Shown here in pieces: positions 10,136 to 17,910 of a stretch of 64,000 bases of DNA. This DNA comes from Trebonia sp963811335 (lineage in GTDB: Bacteria > Actinomycetota > Actinomycetes > Streptosporangiales > Streptosporangiaceae): positions 62,001-126,000 of the forward strand of contig CAWERB010000028.1 of assembly GCA_963811335.1 (NCBI GenBank). The letters run 5' to 3'. How positions within the stretch are numbered: the first letter of the stretch is position 1; each line of letters opens with the position of its first letter. The position numbers and the translations under genes were made by a program. Under the pieces are notes generated by a model. That model saw only the letters and a program-made list of their open reading frames with translations. It had not been told where the DNA came from and ran no database searches.

Positions 10136-10648
10136 ACTCAAATTCACGATTAGTGGAGGCAGCCCTGCGGTGGGATGTCCTGTTCGCGGGCCTCGCCAAG
10201 CACCTGGCGATGCGCGACGGGCAGGACGCATCCTTGTGGTCGGCTTCTCGCGGCCTGATGCGGTTCCGGTTCCCGTTCAACACGCTAGGTGCGCATACAA
10301 TTACGAAACGTGACTGGCCGTGCCGCCAGGCGAAGGGACCGGTGAGCCTGACTGCCGCTAATCGAGAACGGCAGTGCCGGTGGGTGAGAAACCTGCCGAC
10401 TCCGGAGCGGCTGGTGAGAGCGAAGATGCCTAGAGTTACTCGGCTTTCGGCGACTGACCAAACGAGGCCTGCAGGCCGGGAAGTACGTGGCCCAAGATCC
10501 TGCACGTGGCGTATGCGCCAATAGTCACAACTATGTCACAAGTTAGATTTTCCTAGCCGAATCATTTGATCGGATTTGCTAGCCTGGATCCCTTATGCCG
10601 CCAGTTCTCCGTGGCCTGAACACTCAAGGGACGAAGAAAGGACAATAG
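10136..10648. other. gene-free stretch upstream of the GMC oxidoreductase
   Basis: About 510 bases with no convincing gene. It holds repeat copy B (10321-10390) and then a conspicuously AT-richer segment (10505-10640) that probably contains the promoter of the oxidoreductase, whose ATG at 10649 follows AAAGGA. Short readings across 10153-10524 have no recognisable protein features. Confidence 0.5.
10321..10390. repeat. dispersed palindromic repeat, copy B
   Basis: Ungapped match to 5984-6053 (52 of 70 bases). The palindromic core is ACTGCCG (10351-10357) / CGGCAGT (10369-10375), with the same 11-base loop length as copy A. Copy A lies beside an mmpL 3' end; copy B is separated from an mmpL 3' remnant by the GMC gene. 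Confidence 0.7.
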
Positions 10649-12328
10649 ATGCCGATCCTAGATTCTTCTGATTTTGCCGATAACCACTCGCTTCCGGATT
10701 TCATGCGCTGCGATGTATGCATTGTTGGGACTGGGCCGGCAGGCATGACAATCGCACGAGAGTTGTCCGGCGGGTCGCTCAAGGTCACCATCTTGGAGAG
10801 TGGCGGCATGACGCGCCAAGTGGAGACAGACGCGCTCAATGAGGCTGAAAGCGTCGGATGGCCTCGGGTGGAGGATCAATGGCTGGTTCGAAACCGGGCC
10901 GTTGGAGGAACTTCTAATACCTGGACTGGGCGCTGTGCGCCATTTGATGCAATCGACCTTCAGTTCCGCGATTGGGTGCCTGGCTCTGGGTGGCCAGTCA
11001 CGGCAGATGAGCTGATTCCGTACCTCGACCGTAGTGCGAAGTATCTAGATCTCACCGTGGGCAGCGGCTATTCGGAGGGGTACTTCTGGGCTCGGCACGG
11101 GGGTGGCCGGACGAATCTCCATGCTGATCCCGACGAATTGCTCCCGTTCTTCTGGCAAAACAGCTATGACCCCGTGATCTGCAGTCCCGCCAACTTCGGC
11201 ACTGGACTCGATGACACTCTCGGCCCGAATGTCACTCTCGTGACCAACGCGACCGTGCTGCGGGTAAATGCTGCACCGTCAGGTGCGAGCGTCGAATCTG
11301 TGGAGTTCGCTGATTCACGCGGGCGCCGGTGGGTGCTTCCAACGTCGACAGTGGTGCTTTGCGCCGGCGGGATAGAGAACGCCAGGCTCCTGCTCTCCTC
11401 CGATAATGTGATGACGCGCGGCCTCGGAAATGACAGGGATCTTGTGGGTCGTTATCTAATGGACCATCCGCGGACCACAGTCGGCAGCTTTCATATCGAT
11501 AACGCTAAAGGGGTAGTCAGTAGGTTCGGCCAGTTCAAATGGCGCTCGCCTGATGACAAAAGAAAACGGCCTGGAAGCATATTCCAGCCCGGACTTCGGC
11601 TAAGCCCGGCCATTCAGCGCTCAGAACAACTACTGAACGGCGCGATATGGGTACGCGAGATTAGAAGTCCAGGAAATCCCGTGCAATCACTTATCCGGCT
11701 TCCGCGGAACGGGGCAAGGATCCGTGACTACATGCGGACAGCACTGACAAAGGCTGACTTCGCTGCCTTCGACTTGAAAGAGCAGCTAATCGTGCGGAGA
11801 GACTGGCCTTCGATGCTTGATGGACTCAACTTGGACGCGATATGCGAGCAGCGCCCCAACCATGAAAGCCGCGTTACCCTATCGGATCGCCGTGATCACT
11901 TCGGCATGCGGATACCTCGCATCGACTGGCGTGTGTCAGAAGATGAAGCGCGTACGCTACGACGCATAACGCAACTCACCATCGAGGCACTTCCCCGAAT
12001 GGGACTTGACTGCCCGTTGACGCTTGCGGACTGGGTACGAGACGGAGCGATGTTCCCCCAGACAATCCGGGACGCCGCACACCCCATCGGAACAACGCGC
12101 ATGGCGGACGATCCGGCTAAGGGAGTCGTCGATGCGCAATGCCGGGTCCATGGCGTAGCTGGTCTCTTCATCGGCGGGAGTTCAGTCTTCACCACCAGCG
12201 CTCACGCTAACCCGACACAAATGATCGTTACCCTTGCGATACGCCTAGCCGACACCCTGAAGGCCAGCGCCGACGCCGGGAACACCGTGAGCCTCACAAG
12301 CGCCGTTCAGGACGCCGCCGTGGCATGA
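10649..12328 (+). CDS. GMC-family FAD-dependent oxidoreductase
   Basis: A 559-residue flavoprotein of the glucose-methanol-choline type. The FAD dinucleotide fold is GTGPAGMTIARELSG (from about residue 27), followed by GGTSNTWTGRC, and the C-terminal signature is near residue 520 (FIGGSSVFTTSAHANPTQ), with the His expected for alcohol oxidation. Members oxidise alcohols or sugars; the substrate is unknown. Codon use is clearly less GC-rich than its neighbours, with A/T-ending codons common, suggesting recent transfer. It lies between copy B of the dispersed repeat and an mmpL remnant, with no operon partner. Confidence 0.88.
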   Translation: MPILDSSDFADNHSLPDFMRCDVCIVGTGPAGMTIARELSGGSLKVTILESGGMTRQVETDALNEAESVGWPRVEDQWLVRNRAVGGTSNTWTGRCAPFDAIDLQFRDWVPGSGWPVTADELIPYLDRSAKYLDLTVGSGYSEGYFWARHGGGRTNLHADPDELLPFFWQNSYDPVICSPANFGTGLDDTLGPNVTLVTNATVLRVNAAPSGASVESVEFADSRGRRWVLPTSTVVLCAGGIENARLLLSSDNVMTRGLGNDRDLVGRYLMDHPRTTVGSFHIDNAKGVVSRFGQFKWRSPDDKRKRPGSIFQPGLRLSPAIQRSEQLLNGAIWVREIRSPGNPVQSLIRLPRNGARIRDYMRTALTKADFAAFDLKEQLIVRRDWPSMLDGLNLDAICEQRPNHESRVTLSDRRDHFGMRIPRIDWRVSEDEARTLRRITQLTIEALPRMGLDCPLTLADWVRDGAMFPQTIRDAAHPIGTTRMADDPAKGVVDAQCRVHGVAGLFIGGSSVFTTSAHANPTQMIVTLAIRLADTLKASADAGNTVSLTSAVQDAAVA

Positions 12329-12392
12329 GGCCTGAGGCTTACCGATTCGGTGCCACCTGAGCTTCCGCGGGTAGTTTCCCGAGGTGAGAGAA

Positions 12393-12442
12393 CAGAGGAG
12401 CACGCGGTCAGCGCGTCCAGAGGAGCACGCGGTCAGCGCGTC
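12393..12442. repeat. 25-bp perfect tandem duplication
   Basis: Two identical 25-base units (12393-12417, 12418-12442) lie between the GMC gene and the mmpL remnant. This is consistent with a recombination or slippage scar. Confidence 0.9.
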
Positions 12443-12453
12443 CATCTGCGTGA

Positions 12454-12516
12454 TCACACGCGGACCGGTGCTGTCTCGGTTTCCCGCTCGGAGATCCCGT
12501 AGCGGGCGTAAAGCCG
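12454..12516 (-). pseudogene. 3' remnant of an MMPL-type exporter gene
   Basis: Codons here read RLYARYGISERETETAPVRV and a stop. The end of the exporter at 6085 is the same in 16 of its last 20 residues, and the nucleotide sequence is also similar across the stop. Nothing else of an exporter is present; upstream on the minus strand is an unrelated membrane-protein reading frame. Confidence 0.75.
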
Positions 12517-12524
12517 CGGATGTT

Positions 12525-13020
12525 CTACGTCGCACAGCGTGGCACTCCATCGCCGTGAGCCGATGCCGCTTCCAGCGGCGCACCGCTGGGCACGCGCAGC
12601 AGCGCGACCGCGGCAGCGCCGAACGCCGCGGCCGCGGCCAGCTCGTACTTGAAGCGGTGCGGCGCCTCGTTCTGTATCACTCTTGTGCAGGCGGTCGACC
12701 GCCCGCGGGAAGGGCGAGCGGCCGAAGAAGACCACGGCCGGCTTGTTAAGGTCGGGCAGCGCCGCGCCCGCCATTCCTGCGAGTACCGCCGCGCGGCTGC
12801 CGCGCGGCGCGACCGCCGTCATGGCGCCCATCACCGCGAGCCCGGCCAGCCCGTCGGGCACGGCAACCTGCATGAGGGTCATGCTCCTATCCCCCCAGTG
12901 CGGTACCGCGTCAAGGGCGAAGTGAGACGCGATGCCGAGGAGGAAGGCGGGCAGGATGCGACGGGTGGCGGCGCCGATCACCGCACCGGAGAGCACGTGA
13001 TTGGTCACCAGCATGTGCAT
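12525..13020 (-). pseudogene. membrane protein of the metal-dependent hydrolase-like (YdjM/DUF457-type) kind, frameshifted
   Basis: The N-terminal part (NHVLSGAVIGAATRRILPAF, then HFALDAVPHWGDR and LPDLNKP) resembles small membrane-bound YdjM-like proteins with His/Asp motifs. After the codons for AVDRLHK near 12680 the frame breaks. Shifting frame restores VIQNEAPHRFKYELAAAAAF and a stop at 12525. One extra base, or two missing bases, near 12678-12683 explains this. Unshifted, the frame runs on into the mmpL remnant. Either a genuine pseudogene or a consensus error. Confidence 0.6.
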
Positions 13021-13082
13021 ACCGTACCCAGGGTGATGTTGTCCTCAGCACGCGACGCGCCACGCCTGGTAGCGTTTCCACC

Positions 13083-14345
13083 ATGCTGGACAGACGATTC
13101 ATCAGGGATAACCCGGAAGCGGTAAAGGCCGCCGTCCGGGTCAAGGGCATCGGCCTGGACGTGGACGAACTGCTCAGCCTTGACCAGTCCAGCCGGGAAC
13201 TTCAGCGTGAGCTCGACGAGGCGCAGACCAGGCGCAAGCAGTTCGCCAAGGAGTTCGCCAGGGCGGACGAGGCGACGCGGACCAAGCTCAAGGCCGAGCA
13301 CGACGAGCAGGACCTGCACCTCAAGGAGGTGAGGGACAAGCTCGGCAAGGTCAACGAGGAGCTGGAAGCGCTGCTGCTGCTCACCCCGATGATCCCGTGG
13401 ACAGGCACGCCGGTCGGGGCTGACGACTCGGCTAACGTCACCATCAAGGTGTGGGGCACCAAGCCGTCCTTCGACTTCGAGGTCAAGGACCACGTGGAGC
13501 TGCTGGAGAACCGCGGCTGGGCCCAGTTCGCCCGGGCGCGGAAGGTCGCGGGCGAACGGGCCTACGCGCTCACCGGGGACATGGTGCTGCTTGAGCGCGC
13601 GCTGCTGTCCTACGCGCTCGACCACCTCATCGCGCTCGGCTCCACGGTGATCTCGGTCCCGGTGATGGTCAGGGAAGACGCGCTGATCGGTACCGGCCAG
13701 TTCCCGGCGCACCGCGAGGAGACCTACGCGGTGCCCGCCGACGACCTGTACCTGGCGGGCACCGCCGAGGTCGCCCTCGTCGGCCTGCACTCCGGGGAGA
13801 TCCTGGACGCCAAGGCCCTGCCGATCCGCTACGCGGGCATCTCGCCCTGCTTCCGCCGGGAGGCGGGCAGCGCCGGCCGTGATGTTCGCGGGCTGCTGCG
13901 CGTGCACCAGTTCGAGAAGGTCGAGCAGTTCGTCATCTGCGCGGCCGACGACGAGGAGTCGGACCGCTGGCACGCCGACCTGCTCGGCGCCGCTGAGCAC
14001 CTGCTGCAGGGCCTTGAGCTGCACTACGAGGTCGTCGAGTGCTCCACAGGGGACATGGGCGCGGGCAAGTACCGGATGAACGACGTGAACACCTGGTTCC
14101 CGTCGCTCGGCCGGTTCCGTGAGACGCACAGCTGCTCCTCGCTGCACGACTGGCAGGCGCGCCGGGCGAGCATCCGCTACCGCGACACAGACAACGTGGT
14201 GAAGTTCGCCTACACGCTCAACAACACCGCCATCGCGACGCCGCGGCTGCTCGCGGCGGTCGTCGAGAACTACCAGACAGCCGACCAGAAGGTCCGGGTC
14301 CCGCAGGTGCTGCAGCCGTACCTCGGTGGCCGGACCGAGCTGTAG
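13083..14345 (+). CDS. serS: seryl-tRNA synthetase
   Basis: Charges tRNA-Ser (and tRNA-Sec where present) with serine. The 420 residues show the N-terminal coiled-coil arm that grips the tRNA long variable arm (about 30-105) and the class II core, with motif 2 SPCFRREAGSAGRDVRGLLR followed by VHQFEKVEQF, and motif 3 near the end (NNTAIATPRLLAAVVENYQ). Length is normal. No clear ribosome binding site precedes the ATG; a TAGCGT box 7 bases upstream (13070-13075) suggests a leaderless mRNA. No T-box leader is seen. Confidence 0.97.
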   Translation: MLDRRFIRDNPEAVKAAVRVKGIGLDVDELLSLDQSSRELQRELDEAQTRRKQFAKEFARADEATRTKLKAEHDEQDLHLKEVRDKLGKVNEELEALLLLTPMIPWTGTPVGADDSANVTIKVWGTKPSFDFEVKDHVELLENRGWAQFARARKVAGERAYALTGDMVLLERALLSYALDHLIALGSTVISVPVMVREDALIGTGQFPAHREETYAVPADDLYLAGTAEVALVGLHSGEILDAKALPIRYAGISPCFRREAGSAGRDVRGLLRVHQFEKVEQFVICAADDEESDRWHADLLGAAEHLLQGLELHYEVVECSTGDMGAGKYRMNDVNTWFPSLGRFRETHSCSSLHDWQARRASIRYRDTDNVVKFAYTLNNTAIATPRLLAAVVENYQTADQKVRVPQVLQPYLGGRTEL

Positions 14346-14382
14346 CCCAAGTCACCTAGGAAAACCTGGAGGGCCGTGCACC

Positions 14383-15762
14383 GTGGGACGCGAGCGTCAT
14401 ACGCTGCGAGGCGTGGAACTCCAAGCTGATCGCGTGGCCGAGATCGCCCACCGCCCGGTTGCCGAGCTGCGACGGCGCGACGTCGCGATCGCACTGCTCA
14501 GCGTCCCCGCCGAGGACGCGCTCACCTCGCTGCCGGCGATCAGGCGCGGCATGCTTGCCGCGGGGAACCCGCTGTCCGCGCCGTTCTGGAAGTCGGCGGA
14601 AGCGATACTGCACAAGATCAGCGGGCACGACGCCACGTTCGGCGACGTGCACGGCTGGCTTGAGGCGACCGGCACCGAGCCGACCGGGATCATCGGCCTG
14701 CACGTGTGGGAGGAGCCGTCCGCCCGCAGCCCGCTGCAGGAGGAGATGCACGCCAGGCTGGTCAGCTTCCTCGAGGAACGGCTTGCCGCCGGGGAAATCG
14801 ACCCGGACAGGCTCGCTGCCTGCGACAAGACGGCCAGGCAGGAGTACCTGGCCTTGCAGGAGCGGTGGATGACCACGCCGCTGCCGGACGGCAGGGTGCC
14901 GATGACGGCCCTGCTCGATGAGCAGGACGAGGCCTTTCTCGCTGACTGGGCGGCGGCCGACGCCGAGGCGCGCACCACGCTCCAGTCCGTGCTTGACCGG
15001 GCCGGGCCTCGTCCGCTGCCGGCCGCGGAGCTCAAGTCCGCGGCGCGGCGGCTGCGCGCGGACATCGCCAGGCCGGGATGGCCGGGGCAGATGCTCGTCT
15101 CGTTCAGCGGGCGCACCGCCGCCGCGCTGCCGGCCGACGACGCGGAGCTCTGGCTCACCCTCGCCACGTCGGTGGCATCGCCGGAGGGCGGCCCGCTGTC
15201 TGACGAGGACAGGGAGTTCGCCCGCGCCATGGAGTGGGCCGAGGACGAGGACCTCAAGTTCGGCGAGGAACTCGACGAGCCCGGTGCCGACGGCGAGCCG
15301 GACGAGCTGTCCGCCGCCATCGCCGCCGTCTGCGCCCTCGACCACTTCGACTGGCTCGCGGTCATGTCGGCGCTGGTCGCAGGCGGCCCGGGAACTCCCG
15401 CCTCGGCCGCGGACCTGGCCAGGTACGTCAGGGACTTTGACCCTGACGAGGTCATCGCGCCAACGGGCACGGCCGACGCGCCGCAGGACGGGGACGACGG
15501 GCCGTTCGGTTTTCCCGCGCCGGTCGCCGCCGCGCCGGACTGGGCCGGCGGCGAGGATGACGCCGAGTTCGATAACTACGAAGACGACGAAGACGACGAA
15601 GACGACGAAGACGACGACTTTGACGAGCTGAGCGTTGAGGGGCTCTTCCTGCACGTCACCGCGATGTGGTCGGTGCTCGGCGCCCTCGACTCCGACGACC
15701 GGCTCACCCCGCTCGGCTGGTGGGGACTGCCAGAGGCCATGCGCCGCGCCTGGACGGAATAG
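14383..15762 (+). CDS. conserved-looking acidic protein of unknown function
   Basis: Not recognised. GTG at 14383 is chosen because GGAGGG lies 9 bases before it; a GTG at 14413 is the next candidate. The 459 residues are mostly helical, Ala/Leu/Glu-rich and soluble. A very acidic linker (four GAAGACGAC units, encoding EDD repeats, around residues 400-412) separates the main body from a short C-terminal domain ending LTPLGWWGLPEAMRRAW. A related pattern, LTPLxxWxLR, occurs in the unknown protein at 22220, perhaps a shared winged-helix. It follows serS by 37 bases and may be cotranscribed. Confidence 0.75.
   Translation: MGRERHTLRGVELQADRVAEIAHRPVAELRRRDVAIALLSVPAEDALTSLPAIRRGMLAAGNPLSAPFWKSAEAILHKISGHDATFGDVHGWLEATGTEPTGIIGLHVWEEPSARSPLQEEMHARLVSFLEERLAAGEIDPDRLAACDKTARQEYLALQERWMTTPLPDGRVPMTALLDEQDEAFLADWAAADAEARTTLQSVLDRAGPRPLPAAELKSAARRLRADIARPGWPGQMLVSFSGRTAAALPADDAELWLTLATSVASPEGGPLSDEDREFARAMEWAEDEDLKFGEELDEPGADGEPDELSAAIAAVCALDHFDWLAVMSALVAGGPGTPASAADLARYVRDFDPDEVIAPTGTADAPQDGDDGPFGFPAPVAAAPDWAGGEDDAEFDNYEDDEDDEDDEDDDFDELSVEGLFLHVTAMWSVLGALDSDDRLTPLGWWGLPEAMRRAWTE
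15580..15615. repeat. four tandem 9-bp units in the acidic protein gene
   Basis: GAAGACGAC is repeated four times without error, in frame. Such 9-base runs can expand and contract and change linker length. Confidence 0.95.
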
Positions 15763-15799
15763 CGGGGCCGCGAGGCTCAGCTATTGCGTGGCCGCCCGC

Positions 15800-16096
15800 C
15801 TAGCCGCGCTCGGCGCCCGGCGGCTCGGCGGCGGGCCTGGCATCCGCTTCCGCTGCCCGCATCGCGGCCCGGTGTGCCGCCAGGCCTCGCAGCGGCCGCT
15901 GGCCCGCTACCTCACTGAGCTCGCCCGCGTCCGCCTCCTCCGCTGGCGGCGGGCCGAGCTTACGGAACTGCTTGTTCATCGAGCGGAGCAAGAAGACCAG
16001 GGCGACCCCGAGCGCGGCCACGACGAGGAAACCGAGCAGGCCGGGCTCCACGTCGTTCAGCGCGGAGGAGTTGCTGGCCGCGACGAGGAAGGTCAA
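15800..16096 (-). CDS. small single-pass membrane protein linked to mca
   Basis: 98 residues: a short N-terminus, one membrane helix (GLLGFLVVAALGVALVFLL, about 19-37), then a basic stretch MNKQFRKLGPPP and a low-complexity Ala/Glu/Pro tail. The ATG overlaps the mca stop by four bases, so it is translationally coupled to mca. Proteins of this shape follow mca in other actinobacteria as far as I recall; no function is known to me. Confidence 0.75.
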   Translation of the reverse strand: MTFLVAASNSSALNDVEPGLLGFLVVAALGVALVFLLRSMNKQFRKLGPPPAEEADAGELSEVAGQRPLRGLAAHRAAMRAAEADARPAAEPPGAERG

Positions 16097-17067
16097 AGGG
16101 TCACACTCTCCCTGATACCCGCGAAAAGGTCTTCTTCCGGCAGCTCGGTATCCACGAGCGACCTAGCAAGATGATAGTCCTCGGTCGGCCACGCGGCGCG
16201 CTCGACGTCGCGCGGGCAGGCGAACCATGAGCTGTTCGGGTCAATCTGGGTGGCGTGCGCGCGCAGCGCGTCGTCACGGACCGCGAAGTAGTCGGCCGCA
16301 TTCACCCGGGTGGTGATCTCCAGGGGGCGGTCACCCCGCTCCAGCCGCTTGCGGGCGCGCTCCTCCCACTCCGCGAAGATCTTCGAGTACGGCGAGTCAA
16401 GTCCGCGCCGGACAAGTTCCTCGTGCAGGGCGACGTACTTCGCCCGGTGAAAGGTGACGAAATAGTACATCTTGAGCGGCTGCCACGGCTCTCCCCCGGC
16501 CTCGGGGTACCGGTCGGGGTCGGCCGCCGCCTCGAACGCCTCCACCGCCACCTGGTGCGCCATGATGTGGTCCGGGTGCGGGTAGCCGCCGGTCTCGTCG
16601 TAGCTGAGGATCACGTGCGGCCGGAAGTCGCGCATCAGGCGGACAAGCGGCGCGGCGGCCTCGGCTCTCGGTACCAGGCCGAAGCTGCCCTCGGGCAGCG
16701 GCGGCTTGGGGTCGCCCTCCGGCAGGCCGGAGTCGACGAAGCCGAGGAAGCGCTGCTCCACGCCGAGGATCTCCCTGGCCCGCGCCATCTCCTCGCGCCG
16801 GATCTCCGCCAGGCTGGCAAGCACCTCGGGCCGGTCCATCGCCGGGTTCAGTATGCTCCCGCGTTCGCCGCCGGTCATGGTGGCGACGAGGACCTCGACG
16901 CCCTCACGGGCGTATCTGGCCATCGTGGCGGCGCCCTTGCTCGATTCATCGTCCGGGTGCGCGTGCACCGCCATGAGCCGCAGCCTGGTGTCGCTGGCGC
17001 CCTCGGCCGGGACGGGGCGCGCAGCCGGGGAGTAAGGGGGCTCGTCCCCTCGGTCGATGACAGACAA
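16093..17067 (-). CDS. mca: mycothiol S-conjugate amidase
   Basis: Zinc amidase of the PIG-L/MshB family that hydrolyses mycothiol S-conjugates so that mercapturic acids can be exported, a detoxification step specific to mycothiol-making actinobacteria. The metal site motif AHPDDES is at residues 36-42 and the second site GGYPHPDHIMAHQ around 165-177. The sequence LMAVHAHPDDESSKG favours Mca over MshB. The start is TTG at 17067 with GGAGG 8 bases before it, giving a 27-residue N-terminal extension relative to common Mca starts. It leads the small membrane protein gene. Confidence 0.92.
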   Translation of the reverse strand: MSVIDRGDEPPYSPAARPVPAEGASDTRLRLMAVHAHPDDESSKGAATMARYAREGVEVLVATMTGGERGSILNPAMDRPEVLASLAEIRREEMARAREILGVEQRFLGFVDSGLPEGDPKPPLPEGSFGLVPRAEAAAPLVRLMRDFRPHVILSYDETGGYPHPDHIMAHQVAVEAFEAAADPDRYPEAGGEPWQPLKMYYFVTFHRAKYVALHEELVRRGLDSPYSKIFAEWEERARKRLERGDRPLEITTRVNAADYFAVRDDALRAHATQIDPNSSWFACPRDVERAAWPTEDYHLARSLVDTELPEEDLFAGIRESVTL

Positions 17068-17346
17068 GCTGGTGTCCTCCGTTTATTCTCAGTTCCTTTA
17101 CCGGAACGTTGGCCCGGTTTAGCCGAATTCCCCTACGGGAAAGCTGGCCCGGAGGCCTTGCGAGATGCTACGCCACCTACCTGCCGCACTTGACTAGTTC
17201 GCGGCGGTGGCCGACTCTTGTTAGCCTCAGAAGATTACCCCCAGAGACCGGCTGGCTCCGTGGCGGAGAGGAGCAACCCTTGCGCCCTGGACATAGCCAG
17301 CACCCGCAGCGGCCAGAACAGTCCTGCGTAGCACCGAGGAGTGCCC

Positions 17347-17847
17347 GTGACCGAGACGCGCGACGATAGCGTCACCTGGCTTACCCAGGAGGCGTACGAC
17401 CGGCTGAAGGCCGAGTTCGACTACCTCTCCGGACAGGGACGCATCGACATCGCTAAGAAGATCGAGGCGGCCCGCGAAGAGGGAGACCTGCGCGAGAACG
17501 GCGGTTACCACGCGGCCAAGGAAGAGCAGGGTAAGCAGGAGGGACGCATCCTGCAGCTCCAGCACATCCTGGAGAACGCCCGGGTGGGCGAGCCTCCGCG
17601 CACCGACGGCATCGTCGGGCCCGGTATGACGGTGACTGTCCGCTTCGTCCGTGATGACGAGGAGGTCACCTTCCTGCTCGCCTCGCGGGAGGAGAGCGGG
17701 TCGCCGATCGACGTTTACTCGCCCAAGTCGCCGCTCGGCGCGGCCATCAGCGGCAAGAAGGTCGGCGAGCAGGCGACGTACTCGCTGCCCAACGGGCGCT
17801 CGACGACCGTGGAGATCCTGGAGGCCGTGCCCTACGCCGGCGCCTGA
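17347..17847 (+). CDS. greA: transcription elongation factor GreA
   Basis: Rescues backtracked RNA polymerase by stimulating transcript cleavage. The 166 residues show the N-terminal coiled-coil hairpin with the acidic tip (IEAAREEGDLRENGGYHAAK) and the C-terminal FKBP-like domain (SPIDVYSPKSPLGAAISGKK, VEILEA). GTG at 17347 is preceded by GAGGAG at 5 bases; a GTG at 17341 overlaps this site and is less likely. A strong hairpin follows the stop. The 279 bases between mca and greA contain only an imperfect direct repeat and presumably the two divergent promoters. Confidence 0.96.
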   Translation: MTETRDDSVTWLTQEAYDRLKAEFDYLSGQGRIDIAKKIEAAREEGDLRENGGYHAAKEEQGKQEGRILQLQHILENARVGEPPRTDGIVGPGMTVTVRFVRDDEEVTFLLASREESGSPIDVYSPKSPLGAAISGKKVGEQATYSLPNGRSTTVEILEAVPYAGA

Positions 17848-17858
17848 GACGACGAGCG

Positions 17859-17890
17859 GGCGCCCGGCGGCAGGAAAGCCGCCGGGCGCC
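17859..17890. terminator. bidirectional terminator between greA and the MFS gene
   Basis: A perfect 13-bp GC stem (17859-17871 / 17878-17890) with loop AGGAAA lies between two convergent stops. The right side is followed by CTTCGTTGT, a weak T-rich run. Confidence 0.8.
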
Positions 17891-17910
17891 GCTTCGTTGT
17901 ACCGGGTGAC

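Noticed and set aside
15580..15615. Possible CRISPR-like short repeat
   Set aside because: Nine-base units without spacers, in frame inside a gene, encoding an acidic linker.
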